Shown here: piece by piece, positions 5,762 to 11,561 of the stretch | Layout: each line of letters opens with the position of its first letter | How positions within the stretch are numbered: the stretch's first letter is position 1 | Origin: Willaertia magna | Lineage: Eukaryota; Heterolobosea; Eutetramitea; Acrasida; Naegleriidae | Assembly (NCBI GenBank): GCA_902984215.1 | Contig: CADWAF010000835.1 | Location: 1-11,561 of the forward strand | DNA: 11,561 bases | Reading direction: 5' to 3' | Notes under the pieces: model-generated | Seen by the model: the letters and a program-made list of their open reading frames with translations, nothing else | Database searches by the model: none | What the model was told of the DNA's origin: nothing | Program-made: the position numbers and the translations under genes

Positions 5762-7951
5762 ATGGAGTTTGGTATTTTATTTCACAAAGGTGATGTCTTC
5801 TTTGCATTAAGCAAACCTAAAGTTTTAGAAGGAAACCAATCATCATCGGGATCATTGGTAAAGGAAAGTAAGAAGAAAAAAATAGTTAATGAAGAATATA
5901 ATTTATTTAATATTAATAATGAAAGAGATGTTCAAACTTTAAATTCTAATAGATTTTTATTTTTAGATAAAGATATTAAAATAGATAAAGAAAATTTTGA
6001 ATTAAATTTTATTTCTTTACTTTTAAAATATAATTTAAATAATTCTTTAATTGAATTATGGACAATAGGTATTGACAATAATAAAGAATATTTAGCGTTA
6101 AATGAAATTATTAATAGTTTAACCGAAAATATAGAAATAGATAAATTACTTTTTAAATATATTGTAATTTATTATCTATTACAATTACCCCATTTTGAAA
6201 TTATGAAAAATAAAGAAAATTTTAAATTAGTAGCTCAAAATAAAGTTAAAGAAATTGAATATAAAAATTTAATTAAAAAACAGTTAAATAATTTTGAATT
6301 AAATAATAATGATTTAATATTTACATCAAAAGAAGAAGAAATTAAATTTAAAATTATTTTAATGGATATTTTATTTAAAAATAATAAAAGTGCTTATTGG
6401 GTAGAGTATTTACCGGTTTGGAAAAGTTTTATTGGACATTCTATAACTTTACAATCAAAAATTAAAGAATGGTTATTTAAATTAAATATTAATTTAGATT
6501 GGACTGAAATATTTTTATTAAATTTAATTGTATTTAGTGAAAATGAATTAAATGAAATTATAAATTATTTAATAAACCAAGAAAAGGATATTTTACAAAA
6601 AATTGTAAATAAATTTAATTTAGAACAAATAATTAATGATTACAAAACCGAATTACAAAACATAAATAATAACCCAAACTTTAAACAATATAATAACGTT
6701 ATCACTATTGATTCTTATGGAACGACAGATATAGATGATGGTATTTCCATCTTAGAAAGAACCAATGATAAACTTACAGTTGCCATTCACATAGCTAACA
6801 CAAGTCATTTCCTATTTAACCATTTAGGAAATGGGAATTTTAAAAAACTATTAGAGAATGAAGTATTTAAAGAAGCATGTAGGAAAACAACATCAATATA
6901 TGCAACATTACCAGATTGTTCTTTTCTATTTAGAAAGTTAAATCATGCTATTGAAAGATATAGTAAATCGTCGGAAGAAGAAGTAGAAATAACGAAGTTA
7001 AGAGAGTTATCTGTCATTCCAATGTTACCACCAATTATTAGTGAAGATTTATTATCTTTAAGGAAAGAAGAAACCAATGAAATTAAATTAACAATAAGTT
7101 ATGAATTTAATTTCTATTTAGATAAAGATCCTGAATTAATTGGAGTTTACAATGGTTTTACAATAATTGACAAAAATATAAGTTATGAACAAGCAGATAG
7201 TGAGCTATTCGGTAATAACAATAATAGTGTTCAATCAGATTGGGAGTTTTTATATAATTGTTGTCGTAGAATTTATGATAATAGAATTAATAGTACTACT
7301 GCTAAAGCTTACGATCAACATAAATCATTAATCCCAGTGCCTTTAAATTATGAAGATGTTGAATTACAAATAAGCTCACGTAGACAATATAAAAGTAGTA
7401 TGATTGTAAGTGAAACTGCAATGATAGTTAGTGGATCTATGGTTAAATACTTTAAAGAAAACTCATTGAATGGGGTGAATAAAGGGTTTGATGAATCAAA
7501 GAATAGACCTATAACTAATTTATTAAATGATAATAATTCAAAATGTTATTTACAACAAACTAGTCCTTTAAGAAGATGGAATGACACTTTGACACAATTA
7601 CAATTATATCTATTTTTAATGAAGAAACCTACCATTGATGATAAAACATTACAATCATTAATTTACAATATGGATAATATGTCACAAATTGTACCACAAT
7701 TAGAAGAGAAAATTTTAAATTTTTGGATTTTAAAATATTTTGAAAGATCTAATACTAGAGAATTAAAAGGGGACATAGTTGGAAAGGAGAACGATAGATT
7801 TTTATTTAAGTTAACGGAAGATAAATATTGTAAATATAACATTACAATTATTTTTACACATAAGATACAACCACAAGAAAAAGAAATTACTGTAATAATT
7901 GAAGCTTTTGACTACGAACAAGGTTTAATCAAATGCTCCAACAAAGAGTGA
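5762..7951 (+). CDS. RNB-domain 3'-5' exoribonuclease, organellar/cyanobacterial RNase II type, 729 aa
   Basis: RNase II-family enzyme degrading single-stranded RNA processively from the 3' end. The RNB core is at about 311-620. The catalytic acidic motif TIDSYGTTDIDDGIS keeps all four metal-binding aspartates with bacterial spacing (D317, D323, D325, D326). It is followed by VAIHIANTSHF, RKTTSIY, IPMLPPIISEDLLSLRK, SYEFNFYL, SYEQADSEL and the basic TSPLRRWND (600-608). Residues 667-725 fit a degenerate C-terminal S1-like domain. The N-terminal 300 residues are helical, and the start MEFGILFHKGDVFFALSKP resembles the strand opening of plant RNR1/cyanobacterial homologues. DSS1/RNR1-type enzymes act in mitochondria or plastids; an organellar site is inferred, since no clear transit peptide is visible. 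Oddities: about 38 residues are inserted at 381-418, and the usual His-Arg after SPxRRYxD is Gln-Leu. ATG at 5762 follows an A-rich leader; stop TGA. Confidence 0.92.
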   Translation: MEFGILFHKGDVFFALSKPKVLEGNQSSSGSLVKESKKKKIVNEEYNLFNINNERDVQTLNSNRFLFLDKDIKIDKENFELNFISLLLKYNLNNSLIELWTIGIDNNKEYLALNEIINSLTENIEIDKLLFKYIVIYYLLQLPHFEIMKNKENFKLVAQNKVKEIEYKNLIKKQLNNFELNNNDLIFTSKEEEIKFKIILMDILFKNNKSAYWVEYLPVWKSFIGHSITLQSKIKEWLFKLNINLDWTEIFLLNLIVFSENELNEIINYLINQEKDILQKIVNKFNLEQIINDYKTELQNINNNPNFKQYNNVITIDSYGTTDIDDGISILERTNDKLTVAIHIANTSHFLFNHLGNGNFKKLLENEVFKEACRKTTSIYATLPDCSFLFRKLNHAIERYSKSSEEEVEITKLRELSVIPMLPPIISEDLLSLRKEETNEIKLTISYEFNFYLDKDPELIGVYNGFTIIDKNISYEQADSELFGNNNNSVQSDWEFLYNCCRRIYDNRINSTTAKAYDQHKSLIPVPLNYEDVELQISSRRQYKSSMIVSETAMIVSGSMVKYFKENSLNGVNKGFDESKNRPITNLLNDNNSKCYLQQTSPLRRWNDTLTQLQLYLFLMKKPTIDDKTLQSLIYNMDNMSQIVPQLEEKILNFWILKYFERSNTRELKGDIVGKENDRFLFKLTEDKYCKYNITIIFTHKIQPQEKEITVIIEAFDYEQGLIKCSNKE

Positions 7952-7981
7952 GAGCAATATTTCAAAAGCAATAACAGGCTC

Positions 7982-7987
7982 AATAAA
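7982..7987 (+). promoter_or_regulatory. Putative polyadenylation signal of the RNB gene
   Basis: AATAAA lies about 30 nt past the TGA stop of the RNB gene, in the 103-nt gap before the RCC1-like gene. The motif is frequent in A-rich DNA, so support is positional only. Confidence 0.4.
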
Positions 7988-8054
7988 TATTTTCATAAAA
8001 ATTCTACAGCACCCGAGAATTGAAACTTTAATTGAAAAAAACAAAAAACAAAAA

Positions 8055-9523
8055 ATGGAAAACCATCAACAACTAATAGAGATCGGCATTGCATTTGAAA
8101 ACTATGTCTACAATAACAATGAAACGTTCTTAACAAAACCACATGACATTGGCCAATTTAGAATTGAAAATCTAACACTTCCACAAGAATCTCAACAACA
8201 AGACAAAATTATTAAATTAGCTACCGGTAATCAATACGTATTATATTTAACGGAAAGCGGTAAAGTTTACGGTAGAGGTTGGAATTGTTATAATCAATTA
8301 GGTTTTTCAATGTCAGATTTAATGGAAAGTAAAATTGATTATAAAAATTTAAGTTTTATAAAAGCCAACTATTTAGATAATTATTTTGTAACAGATATAG
8401 TTTGTGGATTTAATTTTTCTTATTTTAAAACCATTCCACTAAATACTTACAATACCACCAATAAACAAACAAGTCAATCATTATATTCTATTGGTTGGAA
8501 TCATGGAAACTGTTGTGGACAACCAAATAAAGATCAAAGTTCATTTGTTAACACCTTAGGTTTAGTCCAACAATATAAAGATAATAACAAACAGGTTGTC
8601 ATACCCTTTGAATTTACAAATGATATTGAACTAATAGATGGAGGTGGTAGTTTTTTAGTTCTTTTAGTAAAACGTGGTAGTTTAGATCAACAACAATGTT
8701 TTGTAGTTGGAAATAGAACTGGAATTGCAACAATGACGAATTGTCGGTATTTAACGGAACATACGGAGGTAAATAAAATATTAAAGAATGAAAAAGTAAT
8801 TTATTTGACTACTTATACTGATTCTACAGTAATATTGACTGGTTAGTATAATTTAATTTCGTAATTTTTTTTATTGTAAATTGTATTACTATATTGTTAA
8901 TAATAAGATATTGGAAATGTATATTTAACGGGAAGAAATATGTTTTACAATGGTGGAGCAGTGACAGATTTTGTAAAAATAACAAATTTTGATAAAATTG
9001 AAAGAAAAAGTGTAAAACAAATCTTTTATTTAGATTCAGCTTCATTAATTTTAACAACAGATAATATTGTATTTATTGTTACAATTCAGGGTGAACCTTA
9101 TAAATTAGAATTCTCAACAGGTATTAAATTAGTTTATGGAAAGGGAAGAATGGCTTTTGTAATCACAAATGGTAAGTCAGTTATATTTTAAATTACAATA
9201 TTCTAATATTTAAATTAGATCATCGAGTTTATTTAATTTATGCAGAGAGAATTTCTTGTGACAATAATTCATTCATTGTTCCTCCAAGAAAAGAAGATAT
9301 TGTAAAAGTACAACAATATAGTACAGCGATAGGTAAATTTGAATTAAATTTAAGTTCAGTAATTAAGAATTATGATCATTTTATGAATTATCCATTTGAT
9401 TATGAATTGAAAATGTCAGGTTGTAGTCCTACTAGTTATTTATTAATTGAAAAGAAAAATAATACTTTTTTCATTAATAAGTTATTTAGCCAATTACAAC
9501 AAAATTATCAAGAAGAAGAATAA
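8055..9523 (+). CDS. RCC1-like beta-propeller protein, exons 8055-8841, 8908-9171, 9219-9523 (451 aa)
   Basis: Splicing two GT-AG introns joins three exons into one 451-codon frame ending in TAA 9521-9523. Both junctions are phase 1 and rebuild an Asp codon inside an RCC1 strand: VILT-D-IGNVYLTGRN and VITN-D-HRVYLIY. This agreement is strong evidence for the introns. About eight RCC1-type blades follow the pattern hydrophobic-x-x-G-x5-8-Leu-x-Thr-x-x-G-x-Val-Tyr-x-x-G: KLATGNQYVLYLTESGKVYG, DIVCGFNFSYF then SLYSIGWNHGN, DGGGSFLVLLVKRGSL, YTDSTVILT, IFYLDSASLILTTDN, LVYGKGRMAFVIT, RISCDNNSFIV and LKMSGCSPTSYLLIEKKNN. RCC1 itself is the Ran exchange factor; most relatives serve as interaction scaffolds, and no Ran link can be claimed here. 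ATG 8055 follows an A-rich leader. The C-terminus overlaps the frame of the downstream hydrolase, with which it may be fused. Confidence 0.85.
8842..8907 (+). other. Intron 1 of the RCC1-like gene (66 nt)
   Basis: Donor gttagt, acceptor ataag, with a possible branch site in ttgttaat just upstream. It is phase 1 and contains the in-frame TAG at 8844-8846 and TAA at 8904-8906. Removing it restores an uninterrupted RCC1 strand across the junction. Confidence 0.85.
9172..9218 (+). other. Intron 2 of the RCC1-like gene (47 nt)
   Basis: Donor gtaagt, acceptor aaattag, branch-like ttctaat at 9201-9207. It is phase 1 like intron 1, with an in-frame TAA at 9189-9191. Its removal joins MAFVITN to DHRVYLIY in the RCC1 pattern. 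Confidence 0.88.
9423..9489 (+). other. Possible alternative intron joining RCC1 and hydrolase frames
   Basis: The acceptor (gttatttag, after a tttttt tract and a ttaat branch-like site) is good. Three GT donors at 9420, 9423 and 9435 would all keep the RCC1 and hydrolase frames in register, giving introns of 70, 67 or 55 nt, close to the sizes of the neighbouring introns. Against it, the unspliced RCC1 reading (GCSPTSYLLIEKK) looks like a genuine propeller strand, so splicing may be alternative or absent. Confidence 0.4.
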
Positions 9524-10459
9524 AAAAGCCAACAAAATTATTTTTGTAATTATCAGTGGTGCTACAGGTGTTGTACAACAATATTATTCTTCATTTGCAG
9601 AATATTTAATTTCAAAGAACAATGATGAAAAGATATTTGTTGTAACATATGATTATAGAGGTATTGGTCAATCTAAACCAAAATCTTTAAAAGATTTAAA
9701 TTGTAATATTACAGATTGGGGAACAAAAGATTTTCTTGGTGTAATTGATTTTGTAAATAATTTTCATAAAACAAATTATGAAAATAGTCAACTAGAAATT
9801 ATTGTAATTGGACATTCAGTTGGAGGACATATTTTAGCAATGGTACCTGAAGAAATTTCAAAACAAATTAAGAGAATTGTTTTATTTTCATGTGTTAATG
9901 CTTATTTTGGTTATTTTACTCACTATTTAAGATCATGGAGTGATTTTAGTACTTTTTGTGCACAGTTGACTTTCTTTAATAGTTTACCTTTATTAACAGC
10001 ACTTTATGGCTATTTTCCCGCTAAAAAGGTAAAGTAAATTATTTTACAAAAAAACCATCTTTACAATTTAAGGTATTTGGTTCAATGGAAGATTTACCAA
10101 AAGGAGTAGCAAAACAATGGAACTATTTTTGTAATCATCCAGAATATTTAGTAGATGAAAGAGGACAATTAATTTTACCTAAAGGACTTGAAAATACAGA
10201 TATTTTATCATTAGCATTTGAAGATGATACTTTTACAAACAAAAATTCAATTGACAAGATGAATGAAAAGTTTATGACAAGAAGTAAATCTTTTAATTGT
10301 GTAATTGTTCCTAGATTTGATAAAGTGGTTATTGGACATGTTGGGTTTTTTAAGAAGAATGTAAGAGATAGAACAACTTTATGGAAAGATGTTAAGGATT
10401 ATATTTTAAAGGGAGAAACTCAGTTATTGAATCCAAAATTTAAAACTTCAAAATTGTAA
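9490..10459 (+). CDS. Alpha/beta hydrolase, COG4757 type, exons 9490-10028 and 10073-10459; 5' end unresolved
   Basis: A serine-hydrolase fold with a complete triad. The oxyanion strand reads IIFVIISGATGVVQQYYSSF, then VTYDYRGIGQSKP, the nucleophile elbow IGHSVGGH (Ser codon 9816-9818), the family signature YGYFPAKK followed after splicing by EDLPKGVAKQW, the acid in LAFEDDTF (10223-10228) and the catalytic His in VIGHVGFF (10337-10339). This order matches bacterial predicted hydrolases of COG4757; the substrate is unknown. The 44-nt phase-0 intron is well supported because it restores the signature. No start codon exists: the frame is open back only to 9447, has no ATG before GHILAM (which lies after the active-site Ser), and overlaps the last RCC1 exon. 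Either it is the C-terminal half of an RCC1-hydrolase fusion, spliced to the acceptor at 9489, or it has lost its start. The first exon boundary given is provisional. Stop TAA. Confidence 0.85.
9519..9524 (+). promoter_or_regulatory. AATAAA overlapping the RCC1 stop codon
   Basis: The TAA stop (9521-9523) sits inside an AATAAA, followed by more A's. If used, cleavage of the RCC1 mRNA would fall within the hydrolase coding exon, making the two products mutually exclusive on one transcript. This is positional evidence only. Confidence 0.3.
10029..10072 (+). other. Hydrolase intron (44 nt)
   Basis: Donor gtaaag, acceptor atttaag, phase 0. The upstream frame meets a TAA at 10035-10037. Removal joins YGYFPAKK to VFGSMEDLPKGV, reproducing the spacing expected between the GYFP and DLPKGVA signatures of this hydrolase family. 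Confidence 0.85.
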
Positions 10460-10498
10460 ATTTTATTAATTTAAATAATTTGATAAATAAACGTGACT
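10460..10498. promoter_or_regulatory. Convergent 3' ends with an AATAAA on each strand
   Basis: Only 39 nt separate the hydrolase stop from the stop of the minus-strand RCC1-like gene. AATAAA occurs on the plus strand at 10486-10491 and on the minus strand at 10467-10462, each about 30 nt beyond its own stop, so the two 3' untranslated regions probably overlap. Confidence 0.5.
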
Positions 10499-11561
10499 TT
10501 ACAAAGCAATAATAATATTAATGTCACTTAATTTAAAATTGATTGGTTTCCATAATTTAAAACCTAAAATATTGTCTTCTTCTTGTAAATTATTTATTTT
10601 ATAATCACTTGCAAAAACAACCATATCACTTTCCATATTTATTACCTTAATATACTTTTTGTTGGTCTTAAATTTATTTAATTTTGTAAAATTCGATAAA
10701 TAATAATATTTCAACCATAAAGTTCTTTTTACTTCACAAAGATTTTCATCAATCCCAAAAATACCACTAAAATTTAATCCACAAACGTAAATTTCATTAT
10801 CAATTGTACTTATTACATTATAGCGATCAAATGATTTATGAAATTCATTAATTCTGCAATCTATTACAACTTTTGTAAACTCTCTTCTAAATTCAATATC
10901 ACCTACGCCTAACTCACCATACAAATTATAACCTTTACTAAATAATTCATTTCTTTCATTTAAAATAAAACATGAATCATTATTATAATTTATTTTAATT
11001 ATTTTAAATGGTAAATTTTCAACTTTTTTAAAATAAAAATAATCTTCTTCATTTTCATAAATATTTCCTTCATTATCTAATAAACAAAACTTTTTATTTC
11101 CACATTGAATATCTTTAATTTGTAAATTTTTATTCATCGTAATTTTTGTAAACTGTTGAACTACTATTTGTTTCGGTAAATTATATCCAATTCCATAAAT
11201 AGAATTATTTGTTGTTGTAACAATTAATAAATCACTATTTAAACAAAATAATTTAATAATTTCATTAAATTCATATTTTGTAAAGATTGATTTTTTAAAA
11301 ATAGAAAAAAAATCACCAGCATAAAACAATTCATTTCTGTCATTTACAATAATCATTATATAATTTGTATAATCAAAATATTTAATATTTCCGACTTTTA
11401 AATTTTCAATTTTAACAAAATCTTCAACTTGTTGTTCTCCTTGTAAAACAAGTTTTAAATTATTTCTTCCATAAATCAATAGATTATTATTTTTTGTAAC
11501 AATTATAAAACTATTTCTTGTGTTCCTTATAATTTTAATTTTATCTTCTTTTATTGTACTT
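10499..11561 (-). CDS. Second RCC1-like beta-propeller protein, 5' end beyond the window
   Basis: The minus-strand frame ends in TAA (10501-10499) and stays open to the right edge, giving 353 visible residues. The ATG at 11479 is internal, because coding sequence continues upstream as an RCC1 strand (KIIRNTRNSFIIVTKNNN leading into MIYGRN). Seven blades can be seen, among them IMIIVNDRNELFYAGD, DLLIVTTTNNSIYGIGYN, DIQCGNKKFCLLDNEGNIY, CFILNERNELFSKGYNLYG and YNVISTIDNEIYVCGLNFSG, so most of a seven-bladed propeller is present and probably only the extreme N-terminus is missing. It is a paralogue of the RCC1-like gene at 8055: GRN followed by VEDFVKIENL here matches GRN followed by VTDFVKITNF there. 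No intron is evident in the visible part. Function is likely protein binding; no enzymatic motif is seen. Confidence 0.85.
   Translation of the reverse strand, partial: STIKEDKIKIIRNTRNSFIIVTKNNNLLIYGRNNLKLVLQGEQQVEDFVKIENLKVGNIKYFDYTNYIMIIVNDRNELFYAGDFFSIFKKSIFTKYEFNEIIKLFCLNSDLLIVTTTNNSIYGIGYNLPKQIVVQQFTKITMNKNLQIKDIQCGNKKFCLLDNEGNIYENEEDYFYFKKVENLPFKIIKINYNNDSCFILNERNELFSKGYNLYGELGVGDIEFRREFTKVVIDCRINEFHKSFDRYNVISTIDNEIYVCGLNFSGIFGIDENLCEVKRTLWLKYYYLSNFTKLNKFKTNKKYIKVINMESDMVVFASDYKINNLQEEDNILGFKLWKPINFKLSDINIIIAL

Noticed and set aside
5757..5762. AATAAA overlapping the RNB start codon as the F-box poly(A) signal
   Set aside because: It is embedded in an A-rich leader where the motif arises easily, and there is no supporting context.
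8824..9057. 77-aa minus-strand frame
   Set aside because: It is antisense to RCC1 exon ends and intron 1 and is a low-complexity shadow of the real gene.
8940..9191. Separate 83-aa protein
   Set aside because: It is RCC1 exon 2 read into intron 2. The frame extends upstream to the splice acceptor and matches the RCC1 pattern.
10085..10459. Separate 124-aa protein
   Set aside because: It is the second exon of the hydrolase and carries the Asp and His of its triad.
10499..11479. Complete 326-aa RCC1-like gene starting at 11479
   Set aside because: The frame stays open and RCC1-like through to the window edge, so that ATG is internal.
1..11561. Non-standard nuclear genetic code
   Set aside because: TAA, TAG and TGA all end clear genes in the right half. 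The TGA in the left remnant is best read as decay or organellar origin.

Overview
The window is nuclear DNA of a very AT-rich, intron-containing protist. The evidence is a eukaryotic initiator tRNA-Met gene with internal A and B boxes and a T-run terminator, three well-supported GT-AG introns of 44-66 nt, A-rich leaders in front of ATG, AATAAA signals behind stop codons, F-box and RCC1-type proteins, and use of TAA, TAG and TGA as stops (standard code). The mix of short introns and several RCC1-like genes would suit a heterolobosean amoeba of the Naegleria kind. That assignment is an inference and other AT-rich amoebae are not excluded.

Layout. Positions 1-2205 are almost pure A/T and hold no intact gene. 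Read on the minus strand, however, this stretch contains long stop-poor runs in consistent frames that look like an eroded coding sequence, plus a cluster of inverted repeats. Composition changes abruptly near 2205. From there the genes are tightly packed: a 181-aa basic/coiled-coil protein of unknown function (+), which overlaps at its 3' end a stand-alone protein resembling the C-terminal domain of bacterial RapZ (-); the initiator tRNA (-); a 671-aa protein with two F-box modules (+); a 729-aa RNB-domain exoribonuclease of the organellar/cyanobacterial RNase II type (+); a three-exon RCC1-like beta-propeller gene (+); an alpha/beta hydrolase of the COG4757 type (+); and a second RCC1-like gene (-) that runs off the right edge.

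The oddest locus is the RCC1-hydrolase junction (about 9380-9540). The hydrolase has no ATG of its own, and its frame begins inside the last RCC1 exon. An intron ending at 9489, with any of three donors, would join the two frames into one RCC1-hydrolase fusion of about 720-730 aa. If that intron is kept, RCC1 terminates at a TAA that itself lies inside an AATAAA. The RapZ-like gene has a similar problem: its only upstream in-frame ATG lies inside the tRNA gene.

Working together: tRNA and RNA metabolism (initiator tRNA, RNB exonuclease) sit beside probable ubiquitin-ligase adaptor and propeller proteins. I see no pathway or operon logic beyond close packing.
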